Notes: generated by a model not told the origin, from the letters alone. A stretch of DNA of 46,567 bases from Sphingomonadales bacterium (GCA_028870315.1 JAGWPW010000110.1:1-46567); one strand, 5' to 3'; shown: positions 1 to 8,951, counted from the stretch's first letter. Numbers and translations: made by a program.

Positions 1-181
1 ATCTTTGGTCCGTAGACTTCATCCGGTATTAGCAGTCATTTCTAACTGTTATTCCGAACCCAAGGGCAGATTCCCACGCGTTACGCACCCGTGCGCCACT
101 ATGCCCGAAGGCATCGTTCGACTTGCATGTGTTAGGCATGCCGCCAGCGTTCGTTCTGAGCCAGGATCAAACTCTCAAGTT
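1..181 (-). rRNA. rrs: 16S ribosomal RNA, 5' end only
   Basis: The reverse complement starts near base 181 and carries the universal 5' segment GAGTTTGATCCTGGCTCAG (complement of about 158-176), followed by the start of V1 and the V2 region. The variable regions look like those of sphingomonads. The rest of the gene lies beyond the left edge. The exact mature 5' end is uncertain by a few bases. Confidence 0.95.
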
Positions 182-376
182 TGTGCATCACGCGCTCGTG
201 GCACGGGTAAACCCGCCTGCCACCAACACGCAAAGTTCAAGGAGCCGATACCTGCACTTGTCAAACGTATGGTTACGTAAGGACATACAGGTCCGGCCGC
301 GTTTATCGTAGACACCGGAGCCTCAAAGCCCCCGGTACCACGCGCCGCCGTCCGCATGTCCCTTCATCAATCCAAC

Positions 377-392
377 AATGTCAAAGAACCAC
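377..392 (-). promoter_or_regulatory. boxA-like antitermination element in the rrn leader
   Basis: On the minus strand the leader reads GGTTCTTTGACATTG (complement of 376-390), close to the boxA consensus TGCTCTTTAACA that recruits Nus factors to rRNA transcripts. It lies between the promoter candidate at 519-547 and the 16S start. T-rich runs just 5' of it (complement of 398-418) are the most AT-rich part of the leader. Confidence 0.5.
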
Positions 393-518
393 ACCAGAAA
401 AAAACCAGACAGAAAAAACCCCGATAACCATCAGGTCCCAACCATCCAGCCATGTCCCGGCATCCACCGTCGCTCACCCAGCTATACTCGCCAGACACAG
501 CCACCGCGGTGAAGCGCG

Positions 519-547
519 CCTCTAGGTCCACAAACATTAAGCGTCAA
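519..547 (-). promoter_or_regulatory. rrn operon promoter candidate
   Basis: The minus strand carries TTGACG (547-542), a 17-base spacer, TAGAGG (524-519), then a GC-rich discriminator CGCGCTTC. A-rich and T-rich blocks just upstream (549-580) resemble an UP element. This gives a 16S leader of roughly 330 bases. The same layout and a nearly identical discriminator occur before tRNA-Leu at 44230-44258. A second TTGACA (264-259 on the minus strand) sits closer to 16S but has a poor -10. Confidence 0.45.
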
Positions 548-671
548 TGGAAAAATCGCGATTTGCCGCGGTTTTGCAAAAATCCCCGGAACACCTGGCG
601 CCGGGCGATGGCGCGATTGATTCGCGCGGCCCGCTCGCCTAGCCCCGGCGGACCGGAAGAGGAGAGCCGCG

Positions 672-2285
672 ATGCTCAAGCTGCGACTCGGACGTCATAC
701 CGCATTCCTGCTGTGCATCGTGCTGTTTGCGGTGTTCACCGGTCTCGCAGCCGGCGATCGCGACTGGCTGGGGGGAGCGATCGCCTTCGGCCTCCTCTCC
801 CTGCTCGGCGTCTGGGACCTTGTGCAAAGCCGGCATTCGGTGCTGCGCAATTACCCGGTGATCGGCCATATCCGCTGGCTGGTCGAGATGATCCGCCCCG
901 AGATCCGGCAATATCTCATCGAAAGCGAGGAAGAGGCCGCGCCCTTCTCGCGCGAGCAGCGAAGCCTTGCCTACCGCCGCGCCAAGGGCCTCGCGTCAGA
1001 CCATCCCTTCGGCACGCTGCTCGATGTCTATGCGCGCGACTATGAGTTCATCCAGCATTCGATCATGCCGATCACCCGGCCCGATCCCGCCAGCTTTCGT
1101 ATCACCATCGGCGGCGATGCGTGCCGCCAGCCCTACAGCGCGAGCATCTTCAACATCTCGGCGATGAGCTTCGGCGCGCTGTCGGCGGCGGCGATCCGCG
1201 CGCTCAACAAGGGCGCGGCGATGGGCGGGTTCTACCACGACACCGGCGAGGGCAGCATCAGCCCCTATCACCGCGAATTCGGCGGCGACATCGTCTGGGA
1301 AGTGGCGAGCGGCTATTTCGGCTGCCGCACCGGCGACGGCCATTTCGACCCCGGGAAATTCGCAGCGCAGGCGTGCCAGCCGCAGGTCAGGATGATCGAG
1401 ATCAAGCTCAGCCAGGGCGCGAAACCCGGCCATGGCGGCATCCTTCCCGCGCGCAAGGTGACGCGCGAGATCGCCGACACCCGCGGCGTGCCGCAGGGGC
1501 AGGACTGCATTTCGCCCTCGCATCATTCCGCCTTTGCGACCCCGCTCGAAATGATGGGCTTCATCGCGCAGCTGCGCGAATTGTCGGGCGGCAAGCCCGT
1601 CGGCTTCAAGCTGTGCATCGGCCATCCGTGGGAATTCATGGCGATCGTCAAGGCAATGCTGGCGAGCGGCACGCTTCCCGATTTCATCGTCGTCGATGGC
1701 GGCGAGGGCGGCACCGGCGCCGCCCCGGTCGAGTTCAGCGATCACATCGGCGTGCCGATGCGCGAAGGGCTGATCTTCGTGCACAATGTCCTCACCGCGA
1801 CCAATCTGCGCGAGCGGATGAAGATCGGCGTCGCGGGGCGGCTGATCAGCGCCTTCGATATCGCCGCGGTACTCGCCATGGGGGCCGACTGGACCAATGC
1901 CGCGCGCGGCTTCATGTTCGCGCTCGGCTGCATCCAGTCGCGCAACTGCCATACCAACCGCTGCCCGACCGGGGTCGCGACCCAGGACCGGCTGCGCCAG
2001 CGCGCGCTGGTCGTGCCCGACAAGGCCGAGCGCGTGCGCAATTTTCACGACCAGACCGTCGCGGCGCTTGCCGACATGCTCGCCGCCGCCGGGGTTGCCC
2101 ACCCCAACGATCTCAAGCCGCATCACCTTGTCCACCGCCAGACCTCGACCGAGCTTCACCCGTTCGGGCAGCAGCATCACTTCCTCGCGCCCGGCGCGCT
2201 GCTTTCGGGCGATTGCCATCTGCCGTTCTACAAGGACAATTGGGCGATGGCGCAGGCGGCCAGCTTCGCGCCGCTGGCATGCTAG
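672..2285 (+). CDS. FMN-binding glutamate synthase family protein
   Basis: A 537-residue single-chain relative of the glutamate synthase large-subunit catalytic domain (FMN-binding TIM barrel). The N-terminus (about residues 8-50) has two hydrophobic stretches, so it is probably membrane anchored. The barrel includes DGGEGGTGAAP for flavin and substrate binding, and the cysteine pattern CIQSRNCHTNRCPTG (C-x5-C-x4-C) expected for the 3Fe-4S cluster. The glutaminase domain and the GltD partner of true glutamate synthase are absent, so the electron donor and real substrate are unknown. A GGAGAG ribosome site precedes the ATG. The gene is divergent from the rrn operon, and kdgK follows 28 bases downstream, which may reflect cotranscription. 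Confidence 0.85.
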   Translation: MLKLRLGRHTAFLLCIVLFAVFTGLAAGDRDWLGGAIAFGLLSLLGVWDLVQSRHSVLRNYPVIGHIRWLVEMIRPEIRQYLIESEEEAAPFSREQRSLAYRRAKGLASDHPFGTLLDVYARDYEFIQHSIMPITRPDPASFRITIGGDACRQPYSASIFNISAMSFGALSAAAIRALNKGAAMGGFYHDTGEGSISPYHREFGGDIVWEVASGYFGCRTGDGHFDPGKFAAQACQPQVRMIEIKLSQGAKPGHGGILPARKVTREIADTRGVPQGQDCISPSHHSAFATPLEMMGFIAQLRELSGGKPVGFKLCIGHPWEFMAIVKAMLASGTLPDFIVVDGGEGGTGAAPVEFSDHIGVPMREGLIFVHNVLTATNLRERMKIGVAGRLISAFDIAAVLAMGADWTNAARGFMFALGCIQSRNCHTNRCPTGVATQDRLRQRALVVPDKAERVRNFHDQTVAALADMLAAAGVAHPNDLKPHHLVHRQTSTELHPFGQQHHFLAPGALLSGDCHLPFYKDNWAMAQAASFAPLAC

Positions 2286-2313
2286 CCATGCGCTGTCCTG
2301 AAGATATTCGCCG

Positions 2314-3231
2314 ATGCTGAGCGAAGAGCCCGCATCGGACGGGCGCGCGCCGCGGATCGTCTGCTGCGGCGAGGGCATGCTCGAAATTTCGCGCGCCGGC
2401 GCCGCCTGGCAGTTCGGCCATGGCGGCGACATGCTCAACACCGCGATCCATCTCGCCCGGGCCGGCCATGATGTCGCATTGCTGACCGCGCTGGGCACCG
2501 ATCCGCACAGCGCACGGCTGCGCGCGGCCTGGACCGCCGAAGGAATCGACCCCGCGCTGATCCTCACCGACCCGGCCCGCAATCCCGGGCTTTACGCGAT
2601 CGACGTCGATAACACCGGCGAACGCAGCTTCACCTATTGGCGGGCCGGCAGCGCGGCGAGCGCGATGTTCGCGCTGCCGGCGATGGCACAGGCGAGCGCG
2701 GTCGCGAGCCGGGCCGACAGCCTCGTCTTTTCGCTGATCAGCCTTGCGATTCTGCCCGATGCGGGGCGGGAGGCGCTGCTGCGGCTGGCACGCGCGGTGC
2801 GCGAGGCGGGCGGCAAGGTCGCCTTCGACGGCAATTACCGTCCGCGCCTGTGGGCCAGCCCGGCCGAGGCGCGGCACTGGCGCGATGCCGCGATCGCCGC
2901 CGCCGACTTCGGGCTGCCGACGCTCGATGACGAGATCGCGCTCGACGGCGCCGGCGATGCCCTGGCGGTCGCGGCGCATTGGCAGCGGCTCGGTTGCGCC
3001 GAGCCGGTGGTCAAGCTCGGCGCGGCCGGCTGCCGTCTCGCCGATGGCGCGATCATCGCCCCCGCACGCCAGCTCGCCGCGCTCGACACCAGCGGTGCCG
3101 GCGATGCCTTCGATGCGGGCTACCTCGGCGCGCGGCTTCGCGGCGCCCCGCCTGCCGAGGCGGCGCGGCAGGGCCATGCGCTTGCCGGCTGGACGATCAT
3201 GCGCCCGGGCGCGATCCCGCCGCGCGAATGA
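2314..3231 (+). CDS. kdgK: PfkB-family sugar kinase, probable 2-dehydro-3-deoxygluconokinase
   Basis: A 305-residue ribokinase/PfkB fold protein that likely phosphorylates 2-keto-3-deoxygluconate (KDG) to KDPG with ATP, the last step before aldolase cleavage. The N-terminal glycine motif (FGHGGDMLNTA, about residues 35-45) binds sugar, and the C-terminal signature DTSGAGDAFDAGY carries the catalytic aspartate and anion hole. KDG specificity is inferred from family resemblance and from the uronate genes at 6150-8923. The stop abuts the stop of the convergent GH2 gene (3232), leaving no room for a terminator between them. Other ribokinase-family substrates cannot be excluded by sequence alone. 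Confidence 0.8.
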   Translation: MLSEEPASDGRAPRIVCCGEGMLEISRAGAAWQFGHGGDMLNTAIHLARAGHDVALLTALGTDPHSARLRAAWTAEGIDPALILTDPARNPGLYAIDVDNTGERSFTYWRAGSAASAMFALPAMAQASAVASRADSLVFSLISLAILPDAGREALLRLARAVREAGGKVAFDGNYRPRLWASPAEARHWRDAAIAAADFGLPTLDDEIALDGAGDALAVAAHWQRLGCAEPVVKLGAAGCRLADGAIIAPARQLAALDTSGAGDAFDAGYLGARLRGAPPAEAARQGHALAGWTIMRPGAIPPRE

Positions 3232-5934
3232 TCACCGCCGCGTGATCTCGATCGCGGCGAGCACCGCCCGGCCGTTCTGCCCGGCGAAATCGAGCGTCAG
3301 CACCCCGCCCTTGACCGTCACCGGAAAGCTCCGCGCGATGCCGGTCAGCGGTCCGCCCGCCGCGCCAAGCACGTTGACCGGGGCGAGCGCGAGCGCGCCA
3401 TTGGCGGAAACGCTCATCAGCGTGGCCGCATCAGCGCGCGGCGCCATGGTATGGATGGTGACGGTCCACGGGCCGTCGGGCACCGGGATCGCATAACGGA
3501 AAGCCTCGCCCTCGCGCCAGAAGTCATAGAGCCGGGGCTCGGGGGCGCTGACGCTGCGCACGGCCATCAGCCGGCGCCCGCCGAATCCGCCCATGTTGAG
3601 CACCATCGGCGTGCCGCCGGTCACGAAATCATCCGAGCCATAGACATGGCCGCCGATCGTCGCCCCGCCAAGGCTGCCGGCGAGGATGCGGATACCGTTC
3701 GTCGCGAGGTCGGGGCCTTGCCAGGCGGCGTCATCGCGCACCAGCCGTCCGCCGACCATGGCGGTCACGACGGCGCGGTTGGCACCGGGATGCAGCGCGA
3801 CACCGGGCCATTGGCATATGCCCCCCGGGCAGGGAACTTCGCCCAGTGCATGGCCATCGAGGCTGAGGCTGGCGCGCGCGGCATTGGTATAGGCCTTCAC
3901 CGTCATCGCCGCATAGGCGCGCGCCGCATAGCGCTTGCCGGTCAGCCAGATCATCGGCACAGGGTTCCACTGCGCCTTGTAGTAATAGAAGGCATCCTTG
4001 CGGCGCCGGTGGTCGAAGGCGACAAGCCCCTTGGTGTTGAGGTCGAAGCTGTCGCCCTCCTCGCGCAGGTCCGAGGCGAAATCGAACAGGTTCCAGGCAA
4101 AGCTGGCATAAAGCCAGCGCCGCGCCGCGATCGCCGGCCAGTTCGCCTCATGCACGAAGCTTTCGAATTCCTCGGGCTGCGGCCGTCCGGTGAAATTGAG
4201 AAAGCCGTCGGCGACATTGTCCGAATGCTGGCTCAGCGCCCCGCCCGCGCCATATTCGGACAGCCCCATCGGCAGCGCCCGATGCTTGGCGTGGAGATGG
4301 TCGAGCGCCGCCCCCAGTTCGGCCCCGGCATCGAGCGGCTGCGGCATGTACCAGCCGAAATAGCGGTTGTAGGCGACGAGATCGGCGGTGCCCGCCAGCA
4401 CTTCGCCGCCGGTCTTGAACAGCCCCACATCCTCGCAGCAATCGGCAAAGGTCGTCGGCCGCGACGGGTCGAGCGCATGCGCCTCGGCGTTGAGCTGGCG
4501 CAGCAGCGGCAGCGGTTGCGGCGGTGTGCCGGCGACCCCGAAACCCTTCGCGGCATCGACCTCGTTGCCCACCGACCACATGACGATCGCGGGATGGTTG
4601 TAATCCTGGCGGATCAGTTCGCGCAGTTGCTGTTCGGCATTGGCCCATAGCGCGGGCGTCCCCTGCCCGCCGGTCAGCGACGGGGTTTCGGTAAAGGGAA
4701 CCTCGGCCCAGGCGACGACGCCGGCGCGGTCGGCCGCGCCAACCCAGTCATCGGCATGCTGGTAATGCGCCAGACGCACCGCATTCGCGCCCATCTCGCG
4801 CAGCGTCGCCATATCCTCGGCGGCATCGCCGGGCGCAAGCGCCCAGCCCTCGCCCGCGCGATCCTGATGGCGGGCAACTCCATGCAGGGCGAGATGGCGG
4901 CCATTGAGGAAGAAGCCCGCGGCGGGATCGAAGCGCAAGCTGCGCAGGCCGAGCGGCTGCGTCACCCGATCGACGATGCGGTCGTTTTCGCTGAGCTCGG
5001 CGGTCAGCGCATAGAGATAGGGATCGCGCGTGCCATCCCACAGATGCGGGCGCGCAATGACGAGTTGGTCGCTGCTCTGCGCGGTGCCCGGCCGCAGCTC
5101 CAGCGCGCGCGAACGCACCGCGACCACCGCGCCTTGCGCATCGCGCGCGGTGAGCGTCAGCCGCAGCCGGTGCGCGCCGCCGCCGACATCGCGCAACCGG
5201 GTGAGCACCGCAACCTCGGCGCGCGCCGGCGAAAGCCGGGTGGCATGCGCATAGACGCCGGGGCCGCCGTCATCGAGCAGGTCGATTCCCGCCTCGCCGG
5301 CAAAAACCAGCGCGACCGGACGATAGATCCCGCCATAGGTGAAGAAATCGGCGGCGAGCGGCAGGACATCGGCGGTCGGCGAGCCGGGCGCGGGCCGCGA
5401 ATTATCCGCGCGCACCGCCACGAGATTGTCGCCGCCCGGATGCCAGGCGGCGGTCGCATCGAAACGGAAGCGGCTGAAGGCGCCGCGATGCTGGCCAAGA
5501 TGGACCCCGTTCACCCAGACGTCGGCAACGTTCGAGACCGCGGCGAAGTCGAGATATTCATGTACCCCGGCCGCGGTCAGCGGCGCGCGAAGATGCAGGC
5601 GATACCAGCCCGGCCCCTGGCGGCGATCGGCGTCGGCGGCGCGCTCGGCCCCGTAATTGCCGACCCGGTTCCAGCTGTGCGGAACGCGAACCTGCGCCCA
5701 GGCCGAATCGTCGAAGCCCGGCTGCGCCGGCGCCTCGCCCGCATCGCCGAAGTGAAAGCGCCAGCCGCCTGCCAACGGCACGGCGCAGCGCGGCCCAGCC
5801 CCGCGCGCTGCGGCAGCGCATGCGGGGCGGCGCGCGCCCGGCATGCGCGCCTCGGCCGTCGCCGCCATGAAAGCAAGGGTGACAAGGCCGGCAAGGCCGG
5901 CGCGCAATCCTGCCGGCACCGGTCGCAGCGTCAT
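3232..5934 (-). CDS. Secreted glycoside hydrolase family 2 protein (beta-galactosidase or beta-glucuronidase) with malectin-like C-terminus
   Basis: A 900-residue exported enzyme with a Sec-type signal peptide (residues 1 to about 28), GH2 sugar-binding jelly roll, Ig-like domain, and TIM barrel with acid/base motif MWSVGNEV and nucleophile motif GLSEYGAG. A C-terminal beta domain (about 740-900, ending TLDFAGQNGRAVLAAIEI) resembles malectin carbohydrate-binding modules. It carries an NxKG motif (LNTKGLV); that motif contributes to carboxylate recognition in beta-glucuronidases but also occurs in galactosidases, so it does not decide the substrate. Adjacent uronate genes favour a uronide; this is inference. 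Three ATGs lie in tandem at 5940, 5937 and 5934; GGAGG sits about 7 bases before the third, so 5934 was chosen. It is divergent from uxaC. Confidence 0.85.
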   Translation of the reverse strand: MTLRPVPAGLRAGLAGLVTLAFMAATAEARMPGARRPACAAAARGAGPRCAVPLAGGWRFHFGDAGEAPAQPGFDDSAWAQVRVPHSWNRVGNYGAERAADADRRQGPGWYRLHLRAPLTAAGVHEYLDFAAVSNVADVWVNGVHLGQHRGAFSRFRFDATAAWHPGGDNLVAVRADNSRPAPGSPTADVLPLAADFFTYGGIYRPVALVFAGEAGIDLLDDGGPGVYAHATRLSPARAEVAVLTRLRDVGGGAHRLRLTLTARDAQGAVVAVRSRALELRPGTAQSSDQLVIARPHLWDGTRDPYLYALTAELSENDRIVDRVTQPLGLRSLRFDPAAGFFLNGRHLALHGVARHQDRAGEGWALAPGDAAEDMATLREMGANAVRLAHYQHADDWVGAADRAGVVAWAEVPFTETPSLTGGQGTPALWANAEQQLRELIRQDYNHPAIVMWSVGNEVDAAKGFGVAGTPPQPLPLLRQLNAEAHALDPSRPTTFADCCEDVGLFKTGGEVLAGTADLVAYNRYFGWYMPQPLDAGAELGAALDHLHAKHRALPMGLSEYGAGGALSQHSDNVADGFLNFTGRPQPEEFESFVHEANWPAIAARRWLYASFAWNLFDFASDLREEGDSFDLNTKGLVAFDHRRRKDAFYYYKAQWNPVPMIWLTGKRYAARAYAAMTVKAYTNAARASLSLDGHALGEVPCPGGICQWPGVALHPGANRAVVTAMVGGRLVRDDAAWQGPDLATNGIRILAGSLGGATIGGHVYGSDDFVTGGTPMVLNMGGFGGRRLMAVRSVSAPEPRLYDFWREGEAFRYAIPVPDGPWTVTIHTMAPRADAATLMSVSANGALALAPVNVLGAAGGPLTGIARSFPVTVKGGVLTLDFAGQNGRAVLAAIEITRR

Positions 5935-5949
5935 CATCATCCCTCCAAA

Positions 5950-6070
5950 TTGGTCTGGCCGATATAACCCAGCCCGCGCCCCGCCTGTCAAGCCGATCCC
6001 CGGTATCTTGGGAATTGACCTGCGGATCGCCCGATGCCAATGTTCCGCGTCTCCAGTTTGGTCAGTCCAG
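5950..6070. promoter_or_regulatory. Divergent control region between GH2 and uxaC with two related candidate operators
   Basis: Between the two divergent genes (5935-6149) two imperfect palindromes begin with the same half-site: TTGGTCTGGCCGA (5950-5962) and TTGGTCAGTCCAG (6058-6070). Both approach the symmetric form TTGGTC-N-GACCAA (4 of 6 in the second arm), reminiscent of operators of GntR-type uronate regulators. The binding protein is not known; the GntR at 11022-11741 and the TetR at 8936-9592 are the regulators in the window. The assignment is inference. Confidence 0.3.
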
Positions 6071-6149
6071 TGAACGCCGTCCTGCATGCAACGCCCCCGC
6101 GCGAGCGACCGCGCGCCCCGTGCGCCTTTGGCTGAGCGCAGCACCACGC

Positions 6150-7565
6150 ATGGCGCATAGTCTCACGCTTCATCCCGATCGGCTGTTTCCGGCCGAGCCG
6201 TCGCTGCGAGCGATCGCGCGCGAGCTCTATGCGACGGTCGCGCAGTTGCCGATCATCAGCCCGCACGGCCACACCGATCCGCAATGGTTTGCGGCGAACG
6301 CGCCCTTCGGCAACGCCACCGAACTGCTGGTCCAGCCCGATCATTACCTGTTCCGCATGCTTCATTCGCAGGGCGTCGCGCTCGAATCGCTGGGGATCGG
6401 GGCGGCAGGCGTCGATCCGCGGCAGGCATGGCGCGTCTTTGCCCGCCATTATCACCTGTTCCGCGGGACGCCGTCGCGGCTGTGGCTCGACTGGGTCTTC
6501 GCCGAGGTGTTCGGCCTTGGCGTGATGCTCGATGGCGAGACCGCCGATGCCTGCTATGACCGCATCACCCAAGCGCTTGCCACCGATGCCTTCCGCCCGC
6601 GCGCGCTGTTCGATCGTTTCGCGATCGAGGTGCTCGCCACCACCGAAAGCCCGCTCGATCCGCTCGCCGCTCACGCCGCGATCCGTGCCGAAAACGCGCG
6701 GCCCGGCGGCTGGCAGGGGCGCGTCATCACCACCTATCGCCCCGATCCGGTGGTCGATCCCGAATTCGAGGGCTTTCGCGCCAATCTCGACGCGCTGTCG
6801 GCGCTGACCGGCGAGGACTGCCGGTCGTGGCGCGGCTATCTCGCGGCGCATCGGCGGCGGCGCGCCGATTTCATCGCCCAGGGCGCGACCAGCAGCGATC
6901 ACGGCCATCCGAGCGCGCGCACCGCCGACCTTGCGCCGCAGGACGCCGAAGCGCTGTTCCACCGCGTCACCAAAGGCCGGCCGAGCGCGCCGGATTGCGA
7001 GCTGTTCCGCGCCCAGATGCTGGTCGAAATGGCGGCGATGAGCCTTGACGACGGGCTCGTCATGCAACTCCATCCAGGATCGCTGCGCAATCACAACCGC
7101 GGGCTGTTCGCGCGGCTGGGACGCGACATGGGCGCCGATATTCCCACGCCGACCGATTACGTCCATTCCTTGAAGCCGCTGCTCGACCGTTTCGGCAACG
7201 AGGCGGGCTTCACCCTCATCCTCTTCACGCTCGATGAAAGCGCCTATGCGCGCGAACTCGCGCCGCTGGCCGGCCATTATCCCTGCCTGCGACTCGGCCC
7301 GGCGTGGTGGTTTCATGACAGCCCCGAGGGCATGCGCCGCTATCGCCGCGCGGTGACCGAGACCGCGGGCTTTGCCAATACCGTCGGCTTCAACGACGAC
7401 ACCCGCGCCTTCCTGTCGATCCCGGCACGGCACGATGTCGCGCGGCGCATCGATTGCGGCTTCCTCGCCGAACTCGTCGCCGAACACCGCCTTGCCGATT
7501 GGGAAGCCGCCGAAATCGCGCAGGACCTCGCGCATGGTCTTGCCCGGCGCGCCTATCGGCTGTGA
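6150..7565 (+). CDS. uxaC: Uronate (glucuronate/galacturonate) isomerase
   Basis: A 471-residue amidohydrolase-superfamily enzyme, the usual length for UxaC, converting D-glucuronate to D-fructuronate and D-galacturonate to D-tagaturonate. Visible motifs are SPHGHTDPQWF (metal-binding HxH region), TTESPLD, QLHPGSLRNHN and LGPAWWFHDSPEGMRRYR, all typical of the family. The ATG at 6150 was chosen because the protein then begins just before the conserved LHPDRLFP segment; the frame is open further upstream but runs into the divergent promoter region. The GTG of the next gene overlaps this stop by four bases (GTGA), so the two are translationally coupled. It is cytoplasmic. Confidence 0.93.
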   Translation: MAHSLTLHPDRLFPAEPSLRAIARELYATVAQLPIISPHGHTDPQWFAANAPFGNATELLVQPDHYLFRMLHSQGVALESLGIGAAGVDPRQAWRVFARHYHLFRGTPSRLWLDWVFAEVFGLGVMLDGETADACYDRITQALATDAFRPRALFDRFAIEVLATTESPLDPLAAHAAIRAENARPGGWQGRVITTYRPDPVVDPEFEGFRANLDALSALTGEDCRSWRGYLAAHRRRRADFIAQGATSSDHGHPSARTADLAPQDAEALFHRVTKGRPSAPDCELFRAQMLVEMAAMSLDDGLVMQLHPGSLRNHNRGLFARLGRDMGADIPTPTDYVHSLKPLLDRFGNEAGFTLILFTLDESAYARELAPLAGHYPCLRLGPAWWFHDSPEGMRRYRRAVTETAGFANTVGFNDDTRAFLSIPARHDVARRIDCGFLAELVAEHRLADWEAAEIAQDLAHGLARRAYRL

Positions 7566-8923
7566 GCACGCCGCGGCTGTCCGATGCGACGCTTGCCAGG
7601 GTTTCGTCGGCGGTCGCGCACCCGGGGTATGACCGCGGCGCGCAGCGCATCGGCATCGTCCATCTCGGCCTCGGTGCGTTCGCGCGGGCGCATCTCGCCT
7701 GCTATACCGACGACGCGCTGGCGGCGGGCGAGCGCGACTGGGCGATTGCCGGGGTCTCGTTGCGCACGACCGCCGTCGCCGCGCAGCTTGGTCCGCAGGA
7801 CGGGCTGTTCACGCTTGCCGAACGCTCCGGCGCGGGGCTTCGCGCGCGCATCATCGGCGCGATCCGCGAGGTGGTGGCCGCGCCGCAAGCGCCCGGCCGC
7901 GCCGAGGCGCTGATCGCCGCGCCGACGACCCACATCGTCTCGCTCACCGTCACCGAAAAGGCCTATGCCTCGGACGCCGCGCCGGGCGGGCTTTACCCGC
8001 TGCTGGCCGAAGGGCTGCGCCGCCGCCGCGCCGCGGGCCTTGCGGGGCTGACCCTCGTTTCCTGCGACAATCTCGCCGGCAACGGGCGGGTGCTCGAAGC
8101 GGGGCTGTGCCGCCATCTCGAAGCCGGTGATGCCGCGCTCGCCCGCTGGGTGGCGGACGAATGCGCCTTTCCCGTCACCATGGTCGATCGCATCGTCCCG
8201 GCCACCACCGAAGCGGACCGCGCCGCGGTGGCACAGGCGCTCGGCGGCGTCAGCGACGAAGGCGCGGTGGTGACCGAACCCTTCCGCCAATGGGTGATCG
8301 AGGATCGCTTCGCCGGACCCCGCCCGGGCTGGGAGCATGGCGGCGCAGCGCTTGTCAGCGATGTCGCGCCTTATGAAGCCGCCAAGCTGCGCATGCTCAA
8401 CGGCGCGCATTCGGCGCTCGCATATCTGGGGCTCGAGCGCGGCCATGGCTTGGTGCACGAGGCGATCGCCGACCCTTCGCTGCGCGCGCTGGTCGAGCGG
8501 CTGATGCGCGAGGAAGCGGCGCCGACCATCGCCCCCGCGCCGGGGCAGGATCTTGCCGCCTATGCCACCGCGCTGCTTGCCCGCTTCGCCAATCCGGCGC
8601 TGCGCCATCGCCTCGTCCAGATCGCCGCCGACGGCAGCAGCAAGCTGCCGCAGCGCTGGCTGCCGGTGCTTGCGGAAAACCGGAGGCGCGGGGTGCGCTG
8701 CCCGGCGATCCTTGCCGCGCTCGGCGGCTGGCTGCGGCATGTGCGCGGGGATAATGTGCGCCGCTGGGGCGCGGTCGAGGATCCACAGGCGCAAGCGCTC
8801 GCCGCGCTCGCAAGCCGCGGCGATGCGGCAAGCATGGCGAGCGCGCTTTTCGGCCCGGGCGGGCTGCTTGCCGGCCACTGGCAACCGGACGCGGCCGATC
8901 TCGCGCTGATCATCGGCGCCTGA
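7562..8923 (+). CDS. uxuB: Mannitol dehydrogenase family protein, probable fructuronate reductase
   Basis: A 453-residue long-chain polyol dehydrogenase that likely reduces D-fructuronate to D-mannonate (or tagaturonate to altronate) with NADH. The N-terminal nucleotide-binding stretch is IGIVHLGLGAFARAHLACY, and the catalytic segment KLRMLNGAHSALAYLG carries the family Lys, Asn and His. The start is a GTG at 7562, overlapping the uxaC stop; the upstream in-frame extension would lie inside uxaC. No mannonate or altronate dehydratase follows, so the route to KDG is not complete inside the window. Mannitol or altronate specificity is possible; context favours fructuronate. Confidence 0.85.
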   Translation: MSTPRLSDATLARVSSAVAHPGYDRGAQRIGIVHLGLGAFARAHLACYTDDALAAGERDWAIAGVSLRTTAVAAQLGPQDGLFTLAERSGAGLRARIIGAIREVVAAPQAPGRAEALIAAPTTHIVSLTVTEKAYASDAAPGGLYPLLAEGLRRRRAAGLAGLTLVSCDNLAGNGRVLEAGLCRHLEAGDAALARWVADECAFPVTMVDRIVPATTEADRAAVAQALGGVSDEGAVVTEPFRQWVIEDRFAGPRPGWEHGGAALVSDVAPYEAAKLRMLNGAHSALAYLGLERGHGLVHEAIADPSLRALVERLMREEAAPTIAPAPGQDLAAYATALLARFANPALRHRLVQIAADGSSKLPQRWLPVLAENRRRGVRCPAILAALGGWLRHVRGDNVRRWGAVEDPQAQALAALASRGDAASMASALFGPGGLLAGHWQPDAADLALIIGA

Positions 8924-8928
8924 ATGCC

Positions 8929-8951
8929 GCTGCCGTCAGCCGCGCGGCAGC
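8929..8951. terminator. Short hairpin between convergent uxuB and tetR genes
   Basis: GCTGCCG (8929-8935) pairs with CGGCAGC (8945-8951) across a 9-base loop that contains the tetR stop codon. It has no T tract, so it is at best a weak bidirectional terminator. Confidence 0.35.

Noticed and set aside
242..264. TTGACA on the minus strand close to 16S as the main rrn promoter
   Set aside because: The expected -10 region reads TTGAAC/CTTGAA and lacks a typical discriminator; the boxA-like element would lie upstream of it. Kept only as an alternative.
452..1045. Plus-strand open frame across the rrn promoter region
   Set aside because: Overlaps the glutamate synthase-like gene in another frame and has no recognisable domain.
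5935..6147. 71-residue N-terminal extension of the first GH2 protein
   Set aside because: A good ribosome site and a signal peptide begin at 5934; the extension has no leader character and lies in the divergent promoter.
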